Position numbers and translations under genes: made by a program. Positions 12,257 to 24,043 of a DNA stretch of 64,000 bases are shown here, piece by piece (positions within the stretch are counted from its first letter, which is position 1; every line of letters begins with the position of its first letter). The notes under the pieces are model-generated. The model did no database searches. It saw only the letters and a program-made list of their open reading frames with translations, and was not told the origin of the DNA. Source of the stretch: Perkinsus marinus ATCC 50983 (Eukaryota; Perkinsozoa; Perkinsida; Perkinsidae); NCBI RefSeq assembly GCF_000006405.1, contig NW_003215766.1, positions 713,687 to 777,686 on the forward strand, in the 5' to 3' direction.

Positions 12257-13802
12257 TCAGGGTGATTTCAAATCCATGGTTTCGTGGCGAACAAGGACTT
12301 CCTCTTCCACCATAGGAATGTGGCTTATGCTGTCGTAGTGTCTCATATACGTCCCGTCAGGAAATCTGTTATATTCCTCTCGGCTCACCACTATCTCCCT
12401 CACTCGAGTATACTCCGCTATTGGGGAGGCATCTCCCGAGGACGAGGCACGGACGGTAGAAGATATCTCGCTGTCTGCTGTTGAAGCTCGGCCAGACGAC
12501 CTCTGTTTCTCGTTGTGTTTAGCATGTCTGCTGACCCACTCGACTAGACACTGCGGTGGCTTAGCTCCGACATTGAGAGAAACAGCTCTTGCCGCACCGA
12601 GCAGGTCGACCATTGGGTAACTGAATGATGGAGAGATGAGATCTTGCCGCACGGTGATGTTTCATGGAAGATACATGGCAATGTCGATTCTCTGATAATC
12701 CTCGAACAATTTTGAGTGTATGTGAGACTGGTACGAGCTAAGTCAAATTCGCTCATGAACTCTCTCCATGTCGGAACCATTACGCTCAACTGGAGAATAC
12801 ATAGCCGATCATCAACAGATTTCCACTCACATGTCGATCTCGTCAACAGGGATTTGGCCTGGGCCCAGTATGATATGCTCTCCATCGTTCACCACGAGAA
12901 TCATTTGTCCTTTGGTTGATACCAACAAACCGACCGTGTCACCCGGTTTCAAGCTTTTCGGATTCCAACTATAGTCGAGCATTTCATGACTCAGTCATCT
13001 ATTGATTTAGCTCACTCGAGATCCTCAAACACATCGGTGTCGCTGCAATACGACCTTCCGTCGTATCCCATCGACCAAGACCCATCCAAGTCAGCCAGTG
13101 ACCAAGGTATACCTTCTGCTAGTATGTCTTCAGGAGTTGCCTGTTGTGTGGAAGTCATTGCATATTCATGACGCGAAAAAGGCCCTACCGACGTGACCCC
13201 CAGTGTGAGACCGTCATCCCACTCATCCCCCTCCAGCTCTTGCCTCTCGAGCAATTTGACTTCGAAATACCAACCAATGAAACGGAAGTGTTCCACTGGC
13301 GCGTCGCCGATCACCATGCCCAGCGCGAGTTCGTTCTTCTCCGCTCCGACGTCTTTCCTGTACTCTGCCACGATCCCGCGGTCGGTCAGCTTCACATATT
13401 CAGAATGCACTTCATCAGCCCATCCGCTCGGGGTTTGAATCCTGTCTTCTCGATGGGCATCATTGAGCATGGAAGCCAGAGCTCCACTTGACTGATTCAT
13501 CGTGGAGGCTCTAGAAACCCCGAAGTCCACACTAGAGTCACCTGAAGCCCACAGCATCGACATCGTCATCGCAGTCCCTTCTCACCGGCTTGCATCCCCT
13601 CTATTCTTTCAACTATATAGTCGATGTCTCTGGTGAGTATATCATCGCTGTCCCGGTTGTCCCAGGCAGCCGCATTGGCCTCCGTCATTTGGATAAGATT
13701 AATGTAATCTTCGTCCGCGAAAATATCCTGCTCGCGTTGTTCTTTTTGCCGACGGGCTAGAACCTTAGATGGTGTAAGAACCATAGAGTTCAATCCGTGC
13801 AC
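12257..13802 (-). CDS. Neuralized homology repeat (NHR)-like domain protein
   Basis: Seen: an N-terminal charged region (LARRQKEQREQD) is followed by a beta-rich domain. The domain holds GWYFEVKLLE and DGLTLGVTSVGPF (near 13330-13180), then a separate exon with WNPKSLKPGDTVGLLV and GQMILVVNDGEHIILGPG (12985-12845), then YPMVDLLGAARAVSLNV (near 12610-12560). This order of blocks is that of NHR domains (related to SPRY), which bind protein ligands, in animals often with E3 ligase activity. No RING follows. The C-terminus is Ser/Arg-rich with a VREIVVSREEYNRFPDGTY segment and a TGA at 12257. Start choices are Met at 13802 or at 13784. Both overlap the predicted end of the upstream gene, which is on the same strand. 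Confidence 0.6.
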
Positions 13803-16800
13803 GCGGGCCCACTTCCTGTATTTGCAAATCGGGCATGTTGTGAATCATAGCCACACACACGAAGAGTGCCACGAGCCTGTTCGGCATGCGGTCCAGATGG
13901 ACAGCGACAGTGAATTGAGTACCAGCCTCACGGCAATTCAAGAAGCCGCATCGGGCAACAATCTGAATGTGGAGGTATCTCTCTTTTAATCAAGGTCGAC
14001 AGGAAATGGACAGCTTACACCATCCGCGACGTCTTTGGGAGACGTATAGTTGAAGAACATAGGTAGACAAATAAGATTCATTCCGTTCGGAACCTGTCCG
14101 ACGACAGTCGACAGTAGTAGAGTATGATCAGAGGGGCGAGGGTTCCCAACCTTGCTGTAGAGTAGTCGTCGCCAGTCTGCCATGCGTTCACTTGCTACCG
14201 GTTGGTCATGATCTGATGCTATCTCATACTGGAACATAAGTTGGAGGCCTTTCTCGAGATAGCTCGTGAGCACCTGCCAGGTGACGACTCCCAGACATTC
14301 CTCGACGACAATCGATTGAGTCCTCCAATCACTTAGCTACCGCGAATTTCGAGTCAGAAGCGCTGCCAGAGTTGCCTTACTGCGTCCTTCTGCCACACAA
14401 CCGTAGAGGACTGATTTTGTCTGTATGCTTCTATTGCTTCATGGATATGACTATACACCTCACGTCTATTGTCCTCCATCCTAGGGAATGAACATTCAGC
14501 AACTACTTCCAATATCCCTAGTATGATAGCAATCAGCAATCAGCAGAGTTACGAGTTACCATTGATCGCTTCTTGGCATCCTATTCGATGAAGAACTAAA
14601 GAAGGGCTGCATCTCCGACAGTGTTGTTGAGAAGGGATGCCAGTAATTGTTGTTCCACAAGTCATAGTAGATCCTGGTCGGGTCTGGATTTTGCAGATTT
14701 GCCCAAACGTTGGACTTGTTGAAAACGACATCAATGGTCCTGTACGGCGTCAGGGGGTGCTCGGCAAACAACACGGGCTTCCACGTTCTGTCCTTCCAGT
14801 GTAAGCTTTCCGTTCTGATTTTCGAGTCGGCCTCATCGAAGTCGGGACCAGAGCATGCCCAACAAATAAGAATGTTAGCGCAAGTGGCGCCGAGTCGAGC
14901 TGCAGTAGCCTCCTTGCCTCGTAACGGGAGGCCACTATTGGTATAGGGATATGCATGGTGACACAAGAAGGCCAGCATATTGCTTCTGTGTGGACATGAA
15001 CCACAGATAGTGCAAGATAGTGCTGGAGGTGGGTTGGAATGCAACCGCAGAGGGTGCCTAGGGACACGGGGAAAATGTTACACTATTGCTATCCCCCTCC
15101 TATATAGCAGCACATAGTGCAAGATATACTCACTCATGATGTTGCGAATTGATGAGATAGAGGTCGTGTGGAGGGGCATCTAAGGTGCTATCCAAAAGCT
15201 TCTGTTCCGAGTTACGATCATCAACGCTCGACTGCATACTTCCGAACGAGCTATCGTCTGCTGAAGCCTACACAAAGTATTTCGATACACCAACTCGGTG
15301 GGGAGTGCGGAGTCACATCATCGGGGACAGGAGTCATCATCGAGGCGCCGATCGATAAAGAGCTGGCCGTGAACCGAGAAGCACGGAACAACGCAGCGCT
15401 GTTCCGACGTCGCTCCTCGTTCAAGCTGTCGAGCTGAGATCGTCGGCGTTTCCTCAGAAGCTTCTGAGAGAAGTCAGATTGGTATCATCACCTCTAAGGG
15501 TGTCATCGATCCACCTGGTATAGGAGTCGTTTCCTTCTGGTCACTTCTGCCTCTCTGGCACTTTGCGGAGCGAGTCGCCCCGGAGGTCTCTTGTTCATCA
15601 CCACACGTTTGCACCGGTATGCATCAGCGAGCCGGCATGGCAGATTGTATCTTGTGGAAGAAGTAGAATACAGGACACCCTGCTCTGCAGGGCCTGCAGA
15701 GCCAATCCCTGGCAGACCTACCGCCGACCGATAGTTGCATCCCAGAAAGTAATCGAGCCGTCGAACTCCATAGTCATGACCCAGTAAGCGGGTTGCCGAT
15801 CCCAAGTTGTACCAATGCACACGAATGCCGCCTCGCCAACCTGTCTCGAAAAGTGGACTCAGTCCTAGAGAGTCCCATCTCATGCCTCCTACCTTCTGCC
15901 TGTCATCATCATCGGTAGCTCCGGTTAGGAGAGAATTCACGCCTGCTTCCTAACAACGATGGAGGACTGACTCCAGCGAGTTTCGCGAATCCCGGTAGGC
16001 TCCTCACGGTCTCAACCTTCGCCTGTTTCACATTCGCAATTTCGTATTTCCGCGCGGTAACCCCAAGCAAGAGGCTGCAGTGTAACAGCGCTCGAGCAAG
16101 GGAGTCACCTTTCTGCAAGGACATAGTGAAATCTGAAACATCAGCTCGCCATCACACGTTCCTCTTTATGGACCACTCATCGGTTCAGCCACTCAATGTA
16201 ATACCTTACCCGGAGCCAGGGCCAATGACTCATACACGGGCATGGCATCGACGTAGGGGAAACAACGGACCCAGAAGTAAACAGCATTGCGGTTGTCCAC
16301 CTCTGAGGGCGGTTTCATTACATCCAGGAACACTGAGAGGTAGTGGAGTCGTCTGAGTGCAAAGAATGGCCAGAAATAGGAAATATATTCCAGAGATGGA
16401 TATACCCTCGCTGTCCCTTCAGCTGGTATATGAATTGTCGGGCGTCGGCCTCATTGAGAGCAGAGGTTCGATTGTTCCATTCCGCTACTCTAGATGACCA
16501 TTCGCCGATGAGTTTTGGCGGCAGGTAGTCAAAAGAAGCCTCGGGGGCATCGAGGACGCGGTAGTCTTCGGGAAAGTCGAACGGCTTCAGCCACGCTTCT
16601 ACATAGATGTGGGAAACCTGATGTGCCCATCATCTCTATACAAACGAACGCACACGCTCCCACACTGTTTTTGTTTGTGGTCTCGTCCACCTCGTTCACA
16701 GAAGGCATCCAGAGACACTGGAGGCGGCGCTTGAGATGGAGTACCTCGAGGACAATATTTGTCTTGTCGTAGGCATCATTAAACTAATTTTACTTTCGTT

Positions 16801-19800
16801 TCATAGTCTGTCGCCACACCGCTTCGAACGGAGTAATAGGTCTGCGTCTCCATTTTGCCTGGGAATGACTGAAGCAGCGAAATGGTCTCAATATGTCCGT
16901 AGGTACCATCATTGAATATTTCACTGAGGTCCATCTCAGCCCATCCACAATGGTCGGTCCCTCCTACGCCGGAACCCTCACTGGCGTCCAACCACACGTC
17001 GAACATCACCGTCCCCTGCAATAGCGAATGAAGGCGTTGAAGTTGCATCACCGAGGACCTTGTCAAGGATTGCTTTCGCGTCCAGAGCCGCAGGATTAGC
17101 AACTCGTATCTCGAAGTAAAAGTCCTGCTTGAACTCAGGCCGCAGCTCATCCTGGACCACATCAGTAGAATACGACATACCATCGAAGGTGACCTATGAT
17201 GTATCTTACCACGTCGACCTCGAGATACCATCACCACAGCAGTCGTCGCCACGACACGCTGCATCTTTCAAAGGCCTATCTCTCTCTCAGTAAGGTCAAC
17301 TCTATCGGATGGGGCGGCTATGCCACAACCTCAAATATAGGCCTTAGTGCGAGCAATTTCGCAGGTGCGTGACATAAAAAGTTCAATTCCGTCGACACGA
17401 CCGGAACAACTCCGCCCTCGACAGACCCTGGGAACCACTCTTCCTGTTAGTGAGACTGATTGCGCTCGAGGGGCAGATATGCCACCTCGGGACGGGTGCA
17501 TATTTCGAGTGGCAAGGTACCACTGAACTAAGGTCGAAGTTCCTCGTAACAACACAGTACATGATAGCGCTGAATCCCCGAAATGGCATATCTGCCCCTC
17601 GAGCGTAGTTGCTCTCACTAACAACGGAATTGATTCTTTCAATTCCTCGGCGAAATTGAACTTAATTCGGTCGTGCTCCTGCGGAAACAATTGTACTATT
17701 TTGGAGGTGTGGCATAGCTGCCCCATCACACAGGATTGATCTCCCTTGAAGAGGTATAGCTCCGAAATAACATATGATTGGTCGCTAGATGTTACTTGAA
17801 CGTATGTATCCATTTCGTTAAGGGGACGCTGTTGAGCTGTGAGGATCCTGTCTACCTTGATGACTTTAATGAGTAGATACGCCTGAGCGAGTTGAATTCA
17901 CGACTCCTGATGCTGAAGAGCCTCGAAGGGGTCACCTTTGATTCACTCATATCACAGAGCTCTCCTGTTTGCCTATATAATGGTCGGTGATCGACACCGA
18001 TTTTCCCATCCAGTCTGCCGAAGCCAGACGAGAGCATTCGGCCTATGGCTTCCTTCGCATCCTCTTGGGTGCCTAACGATGCCCTCACAAGTTTGATATG
18101 TACAGTAGAAGGGGCATGATTGACCTTTTGTTGCGAGTTTAGTGAGCTGTTTGGTGAACCACCGCGGAGGCGCACAAATTGCCGAAACTCTACCGTATTC
18201 ATACACGCCACGTAGAGAAATAAGAGCCTCCGCGACCGACTGAAACAGAGACTATGGGCTCCCATTATGAGGAGATTGCTTTAATGTGTGCGTCCACTAT
18301 AGTAGACTCCCTCCCGTTCGAGAGTGAAAAGTTCTATCCCTTGTAGAGAGAAAGCCCCCAGCGATCAAAGAGACTGCTGTATTAAACGCTGACGGGAACT
18401 TCCTATGAGTAGTGCTCACGGTATTTCTGTGGAGGCCATGCTTCTTCGACCGCTGGACCACTTCTATCCGTAATGTCTCGCTATCAGCATCTGCCAGCGT
18501 GCCGCGGTAGTTCAGCTTGCCGATGTTAGACCAGCGAACTCTACAGGCAAGAATTCGCTCGTCCGCCTCGCTTCTCTGGTACGGCTGCCAAACGATGTTC
18601 AATGGACTCGCACCTTACACGGCTGAGTCCCTCTTGATATATTCACTCCGGACACTCATCGCGAAGAAGCTCTTCCAGTGGGCGAACAGGAGGCTACGCT
18701 TGATCGATGCACGGAAGCCAATTCGGGCCACGGCTGGTGTGTTTTTCGACTTTGCTGAGGGCTCATCCGCATCGAAGATGTTAGAAAGAGTTTTCGAGTC
18801 GGGTCGAAAGAAAATACTCCCACTGGGGGACTGAGACCGACAAAGCTGTAAGATAGCGATCGGCATATCCCGGGAGGGTCCAGAGCAGTCGATGTAGAGT
18901 GCAGATGCGCAACGGAGATACCCGCAAGAATGAGCACCTTGGTGGATCCTCGAAACCTGGTGAATGCGGCATCCAGACCTGAAGGTGAAAGCTCGCCAAA
19001 TTCTGGCGATCAGAGGCCTCCCGAGTCGCGTTAGCCCGGAATCGAGGCTGACCTTCGTCTCTGGATTGGTGGTCAGTTTGCCTTTCATCATCACTAGAGC
19101 TTTCACTTGCACTCTCCATAAAAATGTCTTCCTCATGCTGCAGCTCAGCCGACGCAGCGACCCCTTTTTCCGTTACCTCATACCCACCTATCGCATGTCA
19201 ACAATCATTAGTCCAAGACTACCGCCTATATGCGAATCATGGACCAACAGTTACCTCAGGTTACTAGTCGAAGGAGCGTCCACGATTCATAATGAACTGC
19301 TCAATTTCAACTAGCGGTGTTCCGAAGCGAAAGTCCAAGCATCACAGATCTCACCCTTGGCCGCCTTTATTCTCGCTACAAGCTCCTCAACCGTGGGCAA
19401 GTCCCGCAGGGTCCAATCGAGCAGGTGCAGCTCGAAATCATAGACCTCTTGAAAATATAGCTGGAACTCTACACGGTATCTGGGTATCCGAAAATCACCA
19501 ATGGAAGGAATGCAGCACTCTTGACATATGCCATCATACCGCGCTTCACAACACTACGGTATTGCTCTTAGTGCTCTACAAGGTGACAAGTAAATGGATA
19601 CTAGGAACCGCTACAGTGGGAACACCTTTCGGTGAATCTGCCGCTCTCCATCCCGACCGAATCATCTGTATCGAAGGTACCCAGTATACAACTCTGTAGT
19701 ACTGGGCCTGTAGCATACTCGATCAGCGACCTCGAGTGTTGAGCATCAATACGGTTCGCCCTGAGACAGTTCACAACAAGGAGTCACTGGAGCGCGAAAC

Positions 19801-20894
19801 AAGGATTGGCAGCACTTGTATTTGCTCCACTGCCAGAGCTCTATTTTAAGATTTTCCCGCTCGAGATCGAGGTAGCTGCCTCGCCATTCAAAGGCAAACT
19901 CGCTGGGCACTTGCACTTTGCTCTTAACACCGTCCACGAACATCTTCGGGATCGGGAAGGCCGCTGTGCGGAAGTACTGGGGCTCCTCGCCGAGGCACCA
20001 AACTGAACCTGAACTAGCCATTAGATAAGCTGGACAGAAAGTATGGCAGTCTCTAGCCGAGAACTAATGCACTGATAATTGTCGCTGACTATATGTCCCA
20101 TCAGCAAGTCACAGTACGAGTAGATCACGGAAGCAGTGTGGGCATTAGAAAGCCGGAGGTTTTCAGCTGAGCCTACTAGAGGCACTTAGCCATCCAAACA
20201 GACTGCCGGTGTTGGTGGTGTCCACTCTGAACTCCTCCCTCGTGCCACCCCAAGCAAAGTTGAGGAAAGCAACGGGCTCATCGTTATTCAAGGGTACGAC
20301 TTGAATCTTCCATAATCGAACGCCCCATCGACGAGGATACGACCAGAAGCGTTGCTGAAGAACAGCTGCGAGTTTCATATAGTCACGACATGCTTCATGA
20401 TCACGCAGAGGAAGCCGTCTCACCTCCGCCTCAGTTTCCCCCAAAGTAGCACTGTACTTGCTCTTATGAGTCTCGTAGGCTTGCTGGAACCTTTCGCGCG
20501 TTATACAGATGTTATCATCACCAGCAACATCATCGTCATCTCCTGGGGCCTGAGTCCATCGACTCGCCAGAAGCACAGTAAACCGCGATGCCTCATACAA
20601 TGCCTTGCTCGAGATCGTCGCCGTCTTCATTTCCAGCATCCCCCTCTAGCTCAGCTTGCTGCTTTTGCCGTTCTTCTTCATCCTGATACACATCGCGGTC
20701 GACAGTCCGTTGTACTATTTATATCTTCATTAGCTCCTGGGAGTATTCCAAAGCTCAAAGTCGCGCACCTTCTCCCTCTGTTCCTCTTCCCTTTTGCGTT
20801 TCTCTTCCTCTTTTTTAGCGTTTTCCTTGTCCTCAGGGGAATCACCCCCCACCAGGTTCTTCACCGCCGCCAGCCCCGCTGCGGCAGCGAACAT
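13765..20894 (-). CDS. Large C2-domain protein with transglutaminase-like C-terminus (CEP76/CC2D2A family), many exons
   Basis: Known: CEP76 and CC2D2A act at centrioles and the ciliary transition zone and combine C2 domains with an inactive transglutaminase-like fold. Seen: start at 20894 with a charged helix (EEEKRKREEEQREK); C2-like strands WKIQVVPLNNDEPVAFLNF (20290-20230), SEFAFEWRGSYLDLERENLK (near 19890), VRWSNIGKLNYRG (18540) and VVQDELRPEFKQDFYFEIR (17160-17105). The C-terminal part has AFVCIGTTWDRQPAYWVMTM and GSITFWDATIGRR (15800-15700), TPYRTIDVVFNKSNVWANLQ (14745-14690) and TQFTVAVHLDRMPNRLVALF (13910-13850). These match the family signatures in order. An intron holds a foldback element (17296-17739). 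The stop at 13765 lies inside the next gene's first codons. CEP76 versus CC2D2A cannot be settled by eye; the length favours a CC2D2A-like architecture. Confidence 0.62.
17296..17739. mobile_element. Foldback/MITE-like element, copy 1 (intronic)
   Basis: About 444 bp bounded by TCAACTCTATCGGATGGGGC on the left and, on the opposite strand, TCAATCCTGTGTGATGGGGC on the right. The outer arms share GGGGCGGCTATGCCACA with its inverted partner. Inner arms GCTCGAGGGGCAGATATGCC (17471-17490) and GGCATATCTGCCCCTCGAGC (17585-17604) are inverted copies of each other. A second copy lies at 57718-58025. No transposase frame is present, so it would be non-autonomous. Confidence 0.68.
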
Positions 20895-22653
20895 GGTGAT
20901 AAACTATTTTAACAAGGGATTGCTCAGTAGTGTACTCAGATGTTCCCCGAGTGATATTTCGAACTTCGTCTATTGTCAATGCCGCAATGGACACTATCAA
21001 CTCGACGTTTTATCTACAGCGAGAAATCAGCTGGTAGAAGAACCATCTATGATAGAAACTACACCTTTTCTCGACCAACTAAGAATTCAGGTCGATCAAT
21101 TCAAAAAAAGGTCCCAAATCGGGGGTTGGATTTGAAATTTCAGACATCCACTTCAAATTTTTCGCCACTAGAAAATGTCAGTCAAACTAACTGTCGGCAA
21201 CTTCAATTTGAAGTTGCTGGCCGCCGGTGGTTGAAAGAATCTGACAGAATGAAAGTTTGTAAGCTAGATAATACAACCATTGATTGATGTGGAACATTCG
21301 GTTGGAAAAAGATTAAGAGCAGTATTTCAGTAGAATTTAGAATTGCAAGTCATAATATTGTCACAGCCATTCGGTTCTGATCTCCTAGAGAGCTTATTCT
21401 TCGATCTCGAGATTCGTGAAGTCCCACCTACATATTAGCAGCGATTGCCTGCGAATTCCGGAACTTCCGGACCGGAAGTTGTGTCACCGTTAACGGTTTT
21501 TTAGAGCCTCTTGTGTTAAAACGATGACCCTATTGAGTACGCTTTCCCCGACCATTAGACCACTTTTATTTCGCCCTTTCTCACCAGCGGCACAGCGACA
21601 CTATACAACCTCGTATAGGTCATTATCAAACACAACCAAACTTGGGATTCCCAAGACAGCACCATGAAGGTAGCGGTTGGATTTCCATGCTAGCCGTCAT
21701 CTCTTAGCGGCCATCGGAGCTCCCATCTCCAGAAAATTTCCATGAAGTCTTCGAGATGCAATCTACACCGGAACCGGATGCTAGTCACATTTTGTGGGGA
21801 AGAGTTGACAGGCTTGTTTCCTGAGCGCACCACCACTGGTAGTCCACCACATAGAGTGGTACACCTTCACGGGCAAATAGACAATCTACGATGACAGTCA
21901 CATAGGTTACACCGTGGGAAAATACTCAACAAGCTCACGGAAAACGGCTCGTCCGGACTGATTCGCCATCGAATCAGCATTATTAATCCACTATTAATAA
22001 GTTCAAGTTTTCATTGCTGTTGTCGTCTGTCAGCTAGCATCCACTGCTAGTAAGTTACAAGTAATTGGACTCTTGCGTTATGCCTATTCAGTACACAACG
22101 TACTGTACGTTTTGATCCGTATCAGACACGGAGTCATATCAGACAATCAATAGGGAGAATGGCGAGAGTAATAGAGGCAATTTCCGCCTTCTTAGCTTTG
22201 CCGGGCTACTCGTTATATTCGTGTGCTCAAGGTGATGGCTGAATGCGCATTTGTCACTTCCAGCAGCAGCAAGCCTGATACAAAGATACAAATTCGACAA
22301 TTCACAGTTTAACACTCAACTGAACTTAATGCTCGCAAGATCTATTCTGCCATGTTCGAGAACACCTCGTATGCGAAAACGCAACCCATCGAGCTCTCGA
22401 ATGTGGGTTCTCGCGAAAAGTAGGGGGCGAAGGTGAGTTGATAGATCGAGAACGGAATTGGAAGTGAGTCGTCAGCTAAGCTGATCCGACTTCACCGCCA
22501 CTTGTGATATCAAATTACATACTCTATAATAATCCATATGCGAATCAAAAATAAATACTAGTATGAAAAAAGCCCATAACTATCTGAAATGATTTGACAT
22601 ATCTGGAGATGATTCGGTCATCACTGGGACAGGACCTTGATGGGAGCAATCAT
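20895..22653. other. Intergenic 1.76 kb, little recognised
   Basis: Spacer between the 5' end of the C2 gene and the 3' end of the subtilisin gene. A short + strand frame at 22159 encodes MARVIEAISAFLALPGYSL, a signal-peptide-like start followed by a possible GT donor, but no following exon could be linked. Otherwise nothing. Confidence 0.35.
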
Positions 22654-23661
22654 CTACTTTTTAAGTATTTCCCGCACAGCCGCCTCAGCATTCACGCGGC
22701 CGAAAGTAAGAAACTTCTTCCTTTTGTTATCCATCACGCCTGCCGTGGCCGTTTTCTTGATGATACTACGTATATAACCTGGGGTCAGTTTAGTATGCTG
22801 AGAAGCTTCAAGACTATAGAGCATTCCAGCTACACCTGCTATGATGGCCGCAGCTCCTGAGGTACCTGTAATCTTAACATACTCCCCATTGGGAGCAGTT
22901 GTTAGTAATCGGTAACCAGGTGCGGCGATGTCAACAGGTGAACCAAAATTGCTTTCGTCGTCCAGCTGCATTTTTGTACCATTTGTCGCAGCCGCACAGA
23001 TAACGCCGTCCATATAGGGTTCGTTGAGCGAACAAGGATAGTATTCTGCCGTGTCCAAATCTAGGTGAGCATTTCCTGCAGGTACAACAACTAGCATGCC
23101 AGCGGACACGGCTTCCAGAATCTTATGCAATAGGGGGGGATAGTTGATTTTGAATCCCAGCGAGAACAGAATCACTCGCACATCCGACCTCTTCGCGATA
23201 AGATATTCAAACGCAGCCACACCAGGATCGAGAGCCGGCTTAACGCCTATATAGATAGGTAGGATGCGGAGATGGTCAGCGATACCCGCGATACCAATCT
23301 TGTTGTTCCTAATAGCACCAGCAATCCCAGCCATCATAGTTCCATGCGGTCCTCGAGGATGGGTATCAGTATTCTTATCAATAACGTTATAGCCCTTTAT
23401 GACAGTCCCTTGCAAGTCGGGATGATCGGCTTGGACACCATCGTCGATAACGGCGATGGTTACAGGTGTCCTCTTGGAAGTAGAGTCCAGGATGTCCCAA
23501 GCCTTTGGTACAGATATGGCCTCCAGGTAAGCCTTCTGCTGGGGATAGTATTCATCGTTCGGACTGCCGTTCAGGGGGTCAAGTCCACGGAAATGGTCAG
23601 AGCCGACCACTGCAGCTATGACGTAGACGAGGCCGAACGGGATGAAGTAAAATATGGTCAT
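22654..23661 (-). CDS. Subtilisin-like serine protease, secreted, intronless, 335 aa
   Basis: Peptidase family S8; cleaves peptide bonds, probably outside the cell or in the secretory pathway. Seen: a hydrophobic N-terminus (residues 1-20) consistent with a signal peptide; catalytic Asp73 in IAVIDDGVQADHPDL; His106 in GPHGTMMAG; oxyanion Asn197 in VVPAGNAH; nucleophile Ser268 in ITGTSGAAAIIAG. The triad order and spacing are normal. The usual GTSMAAP is GTSGAAA here. Only about 40 residues lie between the signal peptide and the catalytic domain, so the usual I9 inhibitor propeptide is short or missing. The frame is uninterrupted, unlike most neighbours. Start is the first Met of the open frame. 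Confidence 0.9.
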   Translation of the reverse strand: MTIFYFIPFGLVYVIAAVVGSDHFRGLDPLNGSPNDEYYPQQKAYLEAISVPKAWDILDSTSKRTPVTIAVIDDGVQADHPDLQGTVIKGYNVIDKNTDTHPRGPHGTMMAGIAGAIRNNKIGIAGIADHLRILPIYIGVKPALDPGVAAFEYLIAKRSDVRVILFSLGFKINYPPLLHKILEAVSAGMLVVVPAGNAHLDLDTAEYYPCSLNEPYMDGVICAAATNGTKMQLDDESNFGSPVDIAAPGYRLLTTAPNGEYVKITGTSGAAAIIAGVAGMLYSLEASQHTKLTPGYIRSIIKKTATAGVMDNKRKKFLTFGRVNAEAAVREILKK

Positions 23662-23964
23662 AACGAATCAAAGGGAGAAGGGAGACAAATTGTTGTTCGT
23701 TTTTTCGAGTGTGCGCGTGTGCGTACGAGCTCCTCCTCACCCCACTTCTGAAGTAGGGTAGTAGTACTTCACAAGCCCGCGTGAATCTTCACGAGACTCA
23801 CTGTTGCAGATGGCTGCTAGACTAAGTTAACACAACAACAGCACGGCTGAGCCAAGAAGCAGAAGTTTACTGGCGTACATGGTATGTACCACACGACAAT
23901 GAGGAGAACGTTATGGTGAATAGATCATTCACGCCCGCACAACTCATAACTTTATATGCGACCG

Positions 23965-24043
23965 TTGCATTGCATCGTACAATCTCTTCTGTAGTAGAGA
24001 AGAGATTATAAGTAGCAGTACTACTTATAATGGAGCAATGCAA
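23965..24043. repeat. Nested inverted repeats able to form a three-way junction
   Basis: The outer arms TTGCATTGC (23965-23973) and GCAATGCAA (24035-24043) are exact complements. They enclose two perfect hairpins whose stems share three bases: AATCTCTTCT/AGAAGAGATT (23981-24007, 7-nt loop) and ATTATAAGTAG/CTACTTATAAT (24005-24031, 5-nt loop). Confidence 0.75.

Noticed and set aside
20352-20912. 186-codon + frame
   Set aside because: Antisense shadow of the first exons of the C2/transglutaminase-like gene.
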